Program-made: the position numbers and the translations under genes
DNA from: Lysobacteraceae bacterium CU05-9
Lineage (GTDB): Bacteria > Pseudomonadota > Gammaproteobacteria > Xanthomonadales > Xanthomonadaceae
Length of the DNA stretch: 64,000 nt
NCBI GenBank assembly: GCA_007556525.1
Contig: SWJS01000008.1
Span: 1 to 64,000 of the forward strand
Direction of reading: 5' to 3'
In this document: positions 7,408 to 15,516 of the stretch, one piece after another
Position numbering within the stretch: position 1 is the stretch's first letter
How the letters are laid out: the number at the start of each line of letters is the position of its first letter
The notes under the pieces: generated by a model
The model's input: the letters and a program-made list of their open reading frames with translations, nothing else
The model's database searches: none
Told to the model about the DNA's origin: nothing

Positions 7408-10400
7408 ATGAATAAGTGCTACACCAAAGTCTGGAATGCCTCCTTAGGGCAAGTCGTCGTCGCTTCCGAGTTCGCTAGTGGCGATACTGTTGTCGGATCA
7501 AGCGGCGGCAAATCACCGCGCAGTGCGTTTGGCGCGCCATTTGCAGTGAACGTTCTCGCACTCGCGCTTGCAGCCGCAGGAGCGACGGGGCTAACGTTCA
7601 TGGCCGCCCCGGCATTTGCAGCGGATGCCGTCTGCGTTGACCCAGTGACGGGATTGCCAGTTGGCACTGCAACGAACAATAGCGTTGCTTGTGGAGATGG
7701 CGCTGTCGCATCCGGTGGCAATTCCGTTGCGATCGGTAGCGGCGCAACGGCAGGCAAGGTGGACGGTGCATATAACGGTACTTCGGCCAGCCAGCCGTTG
7801 AACACAATTGCAATTGGTAACAACGCTCAAGCCAGCAGCGGCTCTTCTGTCGCGATCGGTGACGGTGCCAAAACCTATCAAGGTCTCGGCGACACGGTCG
7901 ATCCAAACACCGGCGTCCTTTACCCGACGAATTACGGTATCGCAATCGGTGCGGGTGCGACGGCAATTGGTTCGAACACTGTCATTGGTAGTGCAGGTAA
8001 TTTTGTCATCAACGGCACAACCGTCCAGTACGCCGCCGGTAAGGACGCGTCGAATTACAACATCAACAATTCCGTCATTGGCAACGGCGCAGGCGTTAAC
8101 ATGCGCGGTCGCGAGAACGTGGTGATGGGTTACCGCGCGGGCTACAACGCAAGTAGCTTTGGCGGTAATGTTTTCATCGGACGGGACGTTGCATGGAACT
8201 CAACCGCGGCAAACAGCATCGCGATTGGTCATGACGCAGGGCAGAGCGCACAAGGCTCCGGCAATATCGCAATCGGTGGCTTTGCAGGTGCAAATGTCCA
8301 ACGCATTGACAGTCTTCCGGTCGGATCAAGACCTACGGGCTGCTCGTGGACCTACTACTGCCCAGGCAATGCCGGCGACGGCATCAACAACGTTGCACTT
8401 GGCGAAGGTGCGGGTCGCAACCTCAAGGGTGCAGTGACCGTCGGCATCGGTTTTCAAACTTTGGCAAACTCGGTCGGCGTACTGAACACAGCCGTTGGTG
8501 GTCTTGCAGGTGCGAACTCATTCGGCATCGCCAACGTGTGGATGGGACCTGAGGCCGGACGCAATACGAAGGGTAACGAAAATGCTGCGTTCGGTAACTG
8601 GAGCGGCAACTCCGTCACGGGTGATCACAACTCGGCGCTTGGTAACGGATCCGGAAACTTCACGAAGGGCAGCGATAACGTGTCCGTTGGCAACAGTGCG
8701 GGTCAAAGCGTTACCGGTGATCAGAATATTGCGATGGGCAAGAATGCCGGAGCCGGAATCACCGCGAACCGCACCATTGCGATCGGTGCCAACGATGGTA
8801 CGAGCGCAGCCAAGGCAACGAAGGACGATGCAATCGCAATCGGTACTGCCGCTCAAGCGAATGGATTGAAATCAATTTCGATTGGTACGGGCAACATTGT
8901 CAACGGTGCACGCTCGGGGGCGATTGGTGACCCATCGTACATCGATGGTGATGACTCCTACGCGATCGGTAACAACAACAAGATTGTTGCGGGTCAGACG
9001 GAAGTTTTTGTACTCGGTAATGACGTCACGAAAACCATCAGCAACTCCGTGGCTCTCGGTGGCAAGTCAGGAATGGAAGGTGCGTTGACCGCACAGACCG
9101 GTGGCTTGACTGCGGTTACTTCCGGCACCGTCAACGGCATTACGTATGGAGGCTTCGCCGGTGCAACGCCAGTCGGTGTTGTGAGCGTGGGTGACGTCGG
9201 TGCAGAACGCCGTATCCAAAACGTTGCTGCAGGTCAAATCTCTGCAACGTCGACTGATGCGATTAACGGTTCGCAGTTGTACTTGACGCAAGCCGCGTTG
9301 GGCAACGTTGCCTCGACTACCGCGACGAATCTGGGCGGCGGCACGACCGTGAATCCGGATGGCACGCTGACATCGCCAACCTATAACGTTGTTAACGCTG
9401 CGGGAGGCACTGTCAGCACAGCCAATAACGTTGGCGGCGCAATCACCAATTTGAACGATTACGTCAACATTGGTTTCGGTGTTTTGGATAGCAGCGGCAA
9501 CGTCGCGACGACCATCACTCCGGGTGGCAAGATTCAATTCATCGATGGCCAAAATACGAAGGCCGTCGTCACCCCCGGAACAAATGGAACGACGGTGACG
9601 TTTGACGTCGCACTGGATCCGAATGCATCGAAGGGCTGGGATATCACTGCGCAGGGTAAGAACCTGACGAATGTGGCACCTGGTGCAAAGGTCGATCTCA
9701 ACAACACCGATGGCAACATCGTGGTTGAGAAAACCACTGCGTCGAATGACGTGACGTTTAATCTTGCGAAGGACCTCAAGGTTGACTCGGTTGACGCCGG
9801 TGGAACGGTCATCAACAACAACGGCATCGAGCTGACCGGTGGCACGAAGATTACGAATAGCACCTTCAACGTTGCACCGAACACGACCATCAACATGGGC
9901 GGCAACAAGATCACGAACGTTGCCGCGGGTACGGATGCAACCGACGCGGTCAACGTGTCTCAGCTTGAACAGGTATCTAACGTTGCGAACAAGGGCTGGA
10001 ACGTCACGACGGGCGCGACTGGCTCGGGCATCGCGAACGGCACGACCGTTGCGAACGTTGCGCCGGGTGGTACGCACACGATCATCGCCGGCAACAACGT
10101 CACCACGACGCAGGACGGCACCAGCGTGACCATTGAGGTGAGCTCGCAAGGCACGGTGAACAATGCCCAGCTGCCGGTCGTTTACACGACTGCCGACGGC
10201 ACCAAGGTTTACCTGCAGCCGGACGGTTCGTTCAACACGGCGGCTGATGGCAGTGGTACGGCTGTCACGCCGGCTAACGTCATTGCGTCAATGAACGACG
10301 GCAGTAACAGCTCGACGACGCCGATGGTGTTGAACAACGTCGGCAATGGTTCGCTGGCCTCTGACAGCACGCAAGCGGTGAACGGTTCGCAGATCAACAC

Positions 10401-10479
10401 GCTCGGCACGCTGGTGGCACGACAATTAACAACAACGGCGTTACAACGAACAACGGCAACGTCTACGGTGACAACCTGA
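7408..10479 (+). CDS. Trimeric autotransporter adhesin, N-terminal part (frameshifted)
   Basis: This encodes the secreted passenger of a type Vc (YadA-like) adhesin. Residues 1-25 form the extended signal peptide region (MNKCYTKVWNASLGQVVVAS), followed by a hydrophobic signal sequence ending near AAPAFA (about residue 70). Residues about 95-560 carry many YadA-head repeats (SVAIG, NIAIG). Neck/Hep_Hag motifs (STDAINGSQLY) follow near residue 618, then a beta-rich stalk. The frame shifts after NGSQINTLGT: from about 10411 it reads a non-homologous tail and stops at 10477. The homologous sequence GGTTINNNGV continues in the next frame from 10413. Without the lost base the protein would be 1443 residues. 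This part alone lacks a membrane anchor, so it should not be displayed unless the frame is restored. Confidence 0.88.
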   Translation: MNKCYTKVWNASLGQVVVASEFASGDTVVGSSGGKSPRSAFGAPFAVNVLALALAAAGATGLTFMAAPAFAADAVCVDPVTGLPVGTATNNSVACGDGAVASGGNSVAIGSGATAGKVDGAYNGTSASQPLNTIAIGNNAQASSGSSVAIGDGAKTYQGLGDTVDPNTGVLYPTNYGIAIGAGATAIGSNTVIGSAGNFVINGTTVQYAAGKDASNYNINNSVIGNGAGVNMRGRENVVMGYRAGYNASSFGGNVFIGRDVAWNSTAANSIAIGHDAGQSAQGSGNIAIGGFAGANVQRIDSLPVGSRPTGCSWTYYCPGNAGDGINNVALGEGAGRNLKGAVTVGIGFQTLANSVGVLNTAVGGLAGANSFGIANVWMGPEAGRNTKGNENAAFGNWSGNSVTGDHNSALGNGSGNFTKGSDNVSVGNSAGQSVTGDQNIAMGKNAGAGITANRTIAIGANDGTSAAKATKDDAIAIGTAAQANGLKSISIGTGNIVNGARSGAIGDPSYIDGDDSYAIGNNNKIVAGQTEVFVLGNDVTKTISNSVALGGKSGMEGALTAQTGGLTAVTSGTVNGITYGGFAGATPVGVVSVGDVGAERRIQNVAAGQISATSTDAINGSQLYLTQAALGNVASTTATNLGGGTTVNPDGTLTSPTYNVVNAAGGTVSTANNVGGAITNLNDYVNIGFGVLDSSGNVATTITPGGKIQFIDGQNTKAVVTPGTNGTTVTFDVALDPNASKGWDITAQGKNLTNVAPGAKVDLNNTDGNIVVEKTTASNDVTFNLAKDLKVDSVDAGGTVINNNGIELTGGTKITNSTFNVAPNTTINMGGNKITNVAAGTDATDAVNVSQLEQVSNVANKGWNVTTGATGSGIANGTTVANVAPGGTHTIIAGNNVTTTQDGTSVTIEVSSQGTVNNAQLPVVYTTADGTKVYLQPDGSFNTAADGSGTAVTPANVIASMNDGSNSSTTPMVLNNVGNGSLASDSTQAVNGSQINTLGTLVARQLTTTALQRTTATSTVTT

Positions 10480-10666
10480 CGTTGAAGGCCGGTACGGTCA
10501 TCAACATGGGTGGCAACAAGATCACGAACGCTGCCGCCGGTACGGATGCGACGGACGCGGTCAACGTGTCTCAGCTTGAACAGGTATCTAACGTTGCGAA
10601 CAAGGGCTGGAACGTCACGACGGGCGCGACTGGCTCGGGCATCGCGAACGGCACGACCGTTGCGAA
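9943..10666 (+). repeat. Exact 113-bp direct repeat within the adhesin stalk (two copies)
   Basis: Bases 9943-10055 and 10554-10666 are identical and encode the block with NVSQLEQVSNVANKGWN. The 611-base offset is one short of a multiple of three, as expected if one base has been lost between the copies. Such recent duplication could recombine to change stalk length and is also a place where assemblies can err. Confidence 0.85.
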
Positions 10667-11738
10667 TGTCGCACCAGGTGCTACGCACACCATCACTGCG
10701 GGTGACAACATCGTGACCATGCAATCCGGAACGAACGTAACGGTTGCGGTGAATCCGGATCTGGTCGTGAACTCCGTGACGACCGGCGATACCAAAATGA
10801 CCGACAACGGCGTCGTCATCAACGGCGGACCAAGCATCACGAAGGACGGTGTTGATGCGGGCGGCAAGAAGATCGTCAACGTCGCACCGGGTGACATCAA
10901 CTCGACTTCGACGGATGCCGTCAACGGCTCCCAGCTCTATGGTCTGGGCTCGCAAGTTGCGAACTCACTTGGCGGTGGATCGACGTATGTGGATGGTACG
11001 TTGACGACGGTCCTGAATGTCGGTGGTAACACCTACAACACCGTCAATGAAGCGTTGAACGCAGTGACGCAAGTCGTCGGTGGTAGCTGGAACATTTCGG
11101 CAAATGGTCAGAATTCGTCGAACGTCGGTGCGAACGAGTCCGTGGACTTGAATAATACGGACGGCAACATCGTGATCACGAAGACTGCCGACAGCAACGA
11201 TGTGACCTTCAACCTTGCAAAGAACATCACCGTGGATTCGGTCAAGACCGGTAACACGACCGTCAACAACAATGGCTTGACGATTGTTGGTGGACCAAGC
11301 GTGACAACGGAAGGCATCAATGCAGGCGGCAAGATCATCACCAACGTCTCCGCAGGTGTTGCTGATACGGATGCGGTGAACGTGTCGCAACTCAATAAGG
11401 GCTTGTCGAACGCGATCACTACGGCGAACAGCTACACCGATGCGCGCGTAAACCAAATCCAGCAGGACGTCTGGAATCTGGGTGGCCGTGTCGACAAGTT
11501 GGAAGAGAACATGCATGCAGGTGTCGCAACGGCGATGGCATTGAAGCAAGCGCCATATGTGCCGGGCAAGACCACTTACTTCGCAGGTGCTGCAGCGTAC
11601 AAGAGTCAAGGTGCGGTCGGCGTGAGCTTGCGTCGCACGGCTGACAACGGTCGCTGGAGTTTGGAAGGTGGCTTCTCCTCGAACAAGGATGGAACCGGTG
11701 TGTTCGTGGGTGTGAGCGGCGTTTTGGGAGGTGATTAA
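10482..11738 (+). CDS. Trimeric autotransporter adhesin, stalk and YadA anchor (C-terminal part)
   Basis: This is the downstream remainder of the adhesin at 7408. The open frame can start at the TTG at 10482, but homologous coding extends upstream to about 10413, so 10482 is not a natural gene start and there is no signal peptide. It contains further neck motifs (STDAVNGSQLYG), stalk repeats (INAGGKIITNVSAG), a coiled-coil neck (VNQIQQDVWNLGGRVDKLEE) and the C-terminal YadA anchor of about 75 residues that forms a trimeric 12-stranded outer-membrane barrel, ending with hydrophobic GVFVGVSGVLGGD. The anchor is intact. Alone this product could not be exported. Confidence 0.85.
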   Translation: MKAGTVINMGGNKITNAAAGTDATDAVNVSQLEQVSNVANKGWNVTTGATGSGIANGTTVANVAPGATHTITAGDNIVTMQSGTNVTVAVNPDLVVNSVTTGDTKMTDNGVVINGGPSITKDGVDAGGKKIVNVAPGDINSTSTDAVNGSQLYGLGSQVANSLGGGSTYVDGTLTTVLNVGGNTYNTVNEALNAVTQVVGGSWNISANGQNSSNVGANESVDLNNTDGNIVITKTADSNDVTFNLAKNITVDSVKTGNTTVNNNGLTIVGGPSVTTEGINAGGKIITNVSAGVADTDAVNVSQLNKGLSNAITTANSYTDARVNQIQQDVWNLGGRVDKLEENMHAGVATAMALKQAPYVPGKTTYFAGAAAYKSQGAVGVSLRRTADNGRWSLEGGFSSNKDGTGVFVGVSGVLGGD

Positions 11739-11794
11739 TCAAGGCCCCGCGCTTTGATTGATCCCCCTCAAACATCGGAATATAAGGAATGAAT

Positions 11795-12685
11795 ATGAAA
11801 ACTTCAGTTTTTGCCGCAGCACTTTCCATCGCAATGTTTTCCGTCGGTGGCGTAGCATTCGCCCAGACGCAGAATGTCGCATTGCCAGGTGGCGGTAACG
11901 TTTACTTGCCTGTGCAAGGTACGGTCGGCGATGTCGACTTCCCTTCGCGAGATCGTTCTTACATGTCGAAAGGCAACAAGGGTGACTTCATCACCATCGA
12001 CAACCTGCGCCAAATGAAGGCGGGTTTGTCGAAGCAGGAAGTCCGCCGTTTGCTCGGTGCGCCGCATTTCAGCGAAGGCATCATGGCGGTCAATAAGTGG
12101 AACTATATTTTTAACTTCCGCACGGGCGTTGGCGATGAGTACATCACTTGCCAGTACCAAGTCATCTACGGCAAAAATCCTCACTACAACGTCGAGTCCA
12201 TGCATTGGGACGGCCCTGATTGTTTGACGTTGTTGAACCGTGCGCCGGCTCCGGCACCAGCGCCTGTTGTCGTTGCGCCGCCACCTGCGCCTGAGCGCGT
12301 GATCAACTTGTCTGCGGATGCGTTGTTCAAGTTCGACAAGTCTGGCACTGCCGACGCGTTGCCGAAGGGTCGCGCGGAAATCGAAGCATTGGCTCCAACG
12401 TTGATCGAAGGTTCGCCATCGGTGCGAGTCATCGGTTACACCGATCGCCTGGGTTCGGATTCTTACAACCAAGGTCTGTCGGAGCGTCGCGCTGCAACGA
12501 TCCGCAACATGTTGATCTCGTTGGGCGTTTCGCCTTCGAACATCACGTCGGAAGGTCGCGGTGAGTCCGAGCAAATCACGACGTGTTCGGATAACCAGCC
12601 GCGCGCAGATTTGATTGCGTGTTTGCAGCCGGATCGCCGTGTGCAGATCATCGTGCGGAACGCTACGCCTGTTCCGGTTCGCTAA
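11795..12685 (+). CDS. TpgA-like OmpA-domain protein, adhesin partner
   Basis: This secreted protein of about 296 residues has a signal peptide ending near VAFAQ, an N-terminal SmpA/OmlA (BamE)-like domain (DNLRQMKAGLSKQEVRRLLG, with WNYIFNF), a proline-rich linker (APAPAPAPVV) and a C-terminal OmpA peptidoglycan-binding domain (VIGYTDRLGSDSYNQGLSER). That arrangement matches TpgA, the peptidoglycan-binding partner encoded beside the Acinetobacter adhesin AtaA. Its place 50 bases after the adhesin supports the same job, anchoring or aiding display of the trimeric adhesin. I chose the ATG at 11795, with AAGGA six bases upstream; ATG 11789 is also possible. Confidence 0.85.
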   Translation: MKTSVFAAALSIAMFSVGGVAFAQTQNVALPGGGNVYLPVQGTVGDVDFPSRDRSYMSKGNKGDFITIDNLRQMKAGLSKQEVRRLLGAPHFSEGIMAVNKWNYIFNFRTGVGDEYITCQYQVIYGKNPHYNVESMHWDGPDCLTLLNRAPAPAPAPVVVAPPPAPERVINLSADALFKFDKSGTADALPKGRAEIEALAPTLIEGSPSVRVIGYTDRLGSDSYNQGLSERRAATIRNMLISLGVSPSNITSEGRGESEQITTCSDNQPRADLIACLQPDRRVQIIVRNATPVPVR

Positions 12686-12694
12686 CGCGAACTT

Positions 12695-12718
12695 GAGTTG
12701 GAGTTAGAGTTAGACGAG
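12695..12718 (+). repeat. GAGTTAG-type 3'-end repeat (single arm)
   Basis: The unit GAGTTGGAGTTAGAGTTAGA begins ten bases after the tpgA-like stop codon. The same unit recurs after uvrD, rpoH and the VIT1-like gene and near polA. Here no complementary right arm follows; an intrinsic terminator comes next instead. Confidence 0.7.
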
Positions 12719-12726
12719 TGAGTATG

Positions 12727-12749
12727 AGGCGCCCTTTGGGGCGCCTTTT
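12727..12749 (+). terminator. Intrinsic terminator of the adhesin/TpgA operon
   Basis: AGGCGCCC (12727-12734) pairs with GGGCGCCT (12739-12746) around a four-base loop, followed by TTT-C-TTT. It lies 42 bases after the tpgA-like stop. Confidence 0.85.
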
Positions 12750-12926
12750 CTTTGCGCGGTGCGCGAGTGCGGATGTCGAAAAATGTTGTTTTGCAAAAAT
12801 TGTTTTCTAGGACAACGGAAACTTTGACCACAGCGTCACACTAGCGCGGAATTCTGATCGCAATGTCGCAGATTGGCGTGTTGCAGCGGAGACAACTTTT
12901 GTAAAGCGACGTTTTTGGGTGGACTC

Positions 12927-13697
12927 TTACAGCTTCAATTCAACCCACGCCGGCGCGTGATCAGACGGGCGCTCCCACGTCCGCGGCTCCCTATCAATTC
13001 CTGCATCCACAACTTTGTCTTTCAAAGCGTCCGACACCAGATTCAAGTCAATCCGCAGTCCCATGTTGCGGCGGAATGCGGCGGCGCGGTAATCCCACCA
13101 GCTAAACACACCGGCGTCATCGTGCTTCAACCGGAAAGCATCATGCAGTCCGAGCGACAGCATCGCTTGATACGCCGCGCGTTCCTTGCTCGAAGTCAGG
13201 ATGTGGTCGTCGTTCCACACTTCCGGATCATTGACGTCACGATCGTCGGGCGCGATGTTGAAATCGCCGTTCACCACGAGTTGCGGATGCTGCTTCATTT
13301 CATCACCGATCCATTTCGTGATCGCTTCGAGCCATCGCAGTTTGTACTCGTACTTGTCAGTGCCGACGTCCTGCCCGTTTACGACGTACAGGTTGATGAT
13401 GCGCACGCCGTTGACGGTCGCCGCAATGACGCGACGTTGCTCATCTTCGAAGCCGGGAACATTCGTCAGCACATCGGTCATTTTATGGTTCGCGAGGATG
13501 GCGACGCCGTTGTATGTTTTTTGTCCGACAAAAGCACTCCGATATCCCAAATCCAGCAGGGCATCATCCGGAAACTTGTGGTCCTCCATCTTCGTTTCCT
13601 GCAGGCACACGACGTCCGGCTCGCGTAGCTTCAGCCATTCTTCGAGGTGCGGCTGGCGGACGTTGAGGGAGTTGACGTTCCAGGAGACGATTTTCAT
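12927..13697 (-). CDS. xthA: Exodeoxyribonuclease III
   Basis: XthA is the AP endonuclease and 3'-5' exonuclease of base-excision repair. The 256-residue protein has all family motifs in order: SWNVNSLNVR at the N-terminus, LQETK with the metal-binding Glu, the catalytic GDFNIAP, SWWDYR, and the C-terminal SDHAPAWVEL with the active-site Asp-His. Its length is typical. It starts nine bases after the stop of the TetR-family gene upstream on the minus strand, so the two are probably co-transcribed. Confidence 0.96.
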   Translation of the reverse strand: MKIVSWNVNSLNVRQPHLEEWLKLREPDVVCLQETKMEDHKFPDDALLDLGYRSAFVGQKTYNGVAILANHKMTDVLTNVPGFEDEQRRVIAATVNGVRIINLYVVNGQDVGTDKYEYKLRWLEAITKWIGDEMKQHPQLVVNGDFNIAPDDRDVNDPEVWNDDHILTSSKERAAYQAMLSLGLHDAFRLKHDDAGVFSWWDYRAAAFRRNMGLRIDLNLVSDALKDKVVDAGIDREPRTWERPSDHAPAWVELKL

Positions 13698-13706
13698 TGG
13701 GGCCCT

Positions 13707-14363
13707 TTAGCGCGGTTGCCCGGCGCTTCGTTCAGTATGACTTCGGATCTGGCGCGAGCCGATGAGGATCATGCGGATCATTGATTCCATCTGACGGCTG
13801 ACTTCGGCATCGTCTTCGCGCGGTCGGTCGAGTGCCTGAGCGCCGAGCGCAAAGATTAGCCTGGTGATTGCTTTCGCAACGAGGTCTGGCTCGTACAGTG
13901 GTTCATTTGCGTTCTCAGTCAGACGCACGATTTCGACGCGAAGTTCTTCTTCAAAAAACTCCAGCTGTTTATCCACCGCATGCTTGAAGTTGTCCGAGCC
14001 GACTGTGCCTTCGCGTAGGAGGACCTGCAACAGTCCGTCATCACTGCGTAATTGCTGCATGAACGCCGTGACAGATCCGCGAACGATCGCGTGACCGGTT
14101 GCCACGCTTACGCGCGCTTGCTCAACGACTTTGCGAAGTGATTCGCCTGACATTTCGATCAGCGCCACCGCGAGTTCATCGATATCGCGGAAGTGCCGAT
14201 AGAAGCTCATCGGTGCGATGTTTGCCTCCCGTGCGACTTCCCGCAGCCCGAGAGTCGAGACGCTGCGATGCGGGCCGAGCAGGCGCAGAGCGGCCTCCAG
14301 CAGGTCCTCACGGTTGATCTGCTGCTTTCTGCCGGCTTCATATGGAGCGTCGATCTCGCTCAT
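13707..14363 (-). CDS. TetR-family fatty-acid desaturation repressor (FabR/DesT-like)
   Basis: This 218-residue TetR regulator has an N-terminal helix-turn-helix with the segment LREVAREANIAPMSFYRHF, very close to E. coli FabR. FabR and Pseudomonas DesT sense the unsaturated:saturated acyl pool and repress unsaturated fatty-acid genes. The gene is divergent from a reductase-desaturase operon in the same arrangement as desT and desCB, so it most likely represses that operon and itself. Two palindromes in the 89-base intergenic space are candidate operators. xthA follows nine bases after its stop. Confidence 0.85.
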   Translation of the reverse strand: MSEIDAPYEAGRKQQINREDLLEAALRLLGPHRSVSTLGLREVAREANIAPMSFYRHFRDIDELAVALIEMSGESLRKVVEQARVSVATGHAIVRGSVTAFMQQLRSDDGLLQVLLREGTVGSDNFKHAVDKQLEFFEEELRVEIVRLTENANEPLYEPDLVAKAITRLIFALGAQALDRPREDDAEVSRQMESMIRMILIGSRQIRSHTERSAGQPR

Positions 14364-14402
14364 TTCGCAGGTTTCATAGACATAGACAGAGTATAAACGG
14401 GT

Positions 14403-14446
14403 TGTCTAGACAGCAGGCTATACAACTGTATAGATGATTGTATAAT
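14403..14446 (+). promoter_or_regulatory. Candidate DesT/FabR operators and desC promoter
   Basis: Two palindromes lie between the divergent repressor and reductase genes: TGTCTAGACA (14403-14412) and CTATACA-AC-TGTATAG (14418-14433). A perfect -10 hexamer TATAAT is at 14441-14446; the -35 position (TATACA, spacer 16) falls inside the second palindrome, where a bound repressor would block polymerase. Operator identity is inferred. Confidence 0.6.
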
Positions 14447-14452
14447 TCTGCG

Positions 14453-15511
14453 ATGGAAACAACTTTACGCCGTCCGAATCTGCTTAAGCGCGTGGCCTCT
14501 TTGATTGCTCCGCCCGAAGTTTTGGAGTTCTGGATTAGCCGCATCAATCCGCTGTGGTCCCTGGAACATGCCCGCGCGCGTGTAGTGTCACGCGAGATCG
14601 CTGCTGACGGCGCAACCGCGTTGTTATTGAAACCAAACCGCCATTTCCGAGGATTCCGCGCGGGGCAGCACGTGAATCTGAAAATTGAAATCGATGGCGT
14701 GCTTCATACACGCTCATACAGTTTTGCGTCTGCACCGAGAGCGGATGGAATGATTCGTCTCGTGGTGCGTGCGGTTGACGGAGGGAAGGTCAGCGAATAC
14801 CTGCAGACGATTCCAGTTGGCACGGTGATTGCGTTGAGCGCGGCTTACGGCGGGTTGCGAATGCCATCGGATCCCGATCGCCCCACGGTCATGCTTGCGG
14901 CAGGCAGTGGCATCACGCCGATGCTGTCGCTGATTGACCAGGAATCATCGAGTGGGTTTTCCCGGCCGATCCACCTTCTGTACTGGGCGCGCGATTCTCA
15001 GCAGATGATTGATCGTGACGCGCTGCAGGAGTTGTCGTCGTCGATTCTTCGCGTGAACTTCATTGAGACGTCGACGAATGGGCGCATCAACGAAGCGCAG
15101 TTGCGGGAAGTGCTTAGTAGCAAGCCCAACATTCTTGCATGTGGCTCACATGGGTTTGTTGAAGCTGCGCGTGTGTTGACGGAAGGGAAGTGTGCATCGT
15201 TCCAATCGGAATCGTTTACGCCGCCGAATAGTTCTGTAGAAAATGAAGTTGATGGCGAAGCGGAAGTGACATTGCTTCGAAGCGGAAAAACAATCACAGT
15301 GCCACGCAATCAATCGCTGCTTGAAGCACTCGAAGCCAATGGTTTGAAGCCAGCGCATGGTTGTCGGATGGGCATCTGCAATACGTGTTCGTGCCGGAAA
15401 TCAAACGGCACCGCGCGCAATTTACTGGATGGAAAACTTCATCGCGAGGTTTCGCAATCAATCCGCATCTGCGTGCATGCCGCGCAGTCCGATCTCACTT
15501 TGGATTTGTAA
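14453..15511 (+). CDS. Ferredoxin reductase for fatty-acid desaturase (DesC-like)
   Basis: This 352-residue flavo-iron-sulfur reductase passes electrons from NAD(P)H to the desaturase encoded next. Domains in order are: FAD-binding barrel with RSYSFAS, nucleotide-binding domain with AAGSGITPML, and a C-terminal plant-type [2Fe-2S] domain with cysteines in CRMGICNTCSC plus a distal Cys in RICVHA. The ATG at 14453 is chosen over an in-frame TTG at 14438 because the TTG overlaps the -10 box. With only six bases between TATAAT and the ATG, the transcript may be leaderless. The desaturase begins six bases after its stop. Confidence 0.9.
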   Translation: METTLRRPNLLKRVASLIAPPEVLEFWISRINPLWSLEHARARVVSREIAADGATALLLKPNRHFRGFRAGQHVNLKIEIDGVLHTRSYSFASAPRADGMIRLVVRAVDGGKVSEYLQTIPVGTVIALSAAYGGLRMPSDPDRPTVMLAAGSGITPMLSLIDQESSSGFSRPIHLLYWARDSQQMIDRDALQELSSSILRVNFIETSTNGRINEAQLREVLSSKPNILACGSHGFVEAARVLTEGKCASFQSESFTPPNSSVENEVDGEAEVTLLRSGKTITVPRNQSLLEALEANGLKPAHGCRMGICNTCSCRKSNGTARNLLDGKLHREVSQSIRICVHAAQSDLTLDL

Positions 15512-15516
15512 GAAAG

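Noticed and set aside
9067-10149. 360-residue open frame antisense to the adhesin
   Set aside because: It mirrors the repeated adhesin codons and is Arg/Val-rich; a shadow of the real gene.
10405-10425. Homopolymer-driven phase variation
   Set aside because: No long homopolymer at the shift; at most a GG/GGG run, so the usual slippage mechanism is weakly supported.
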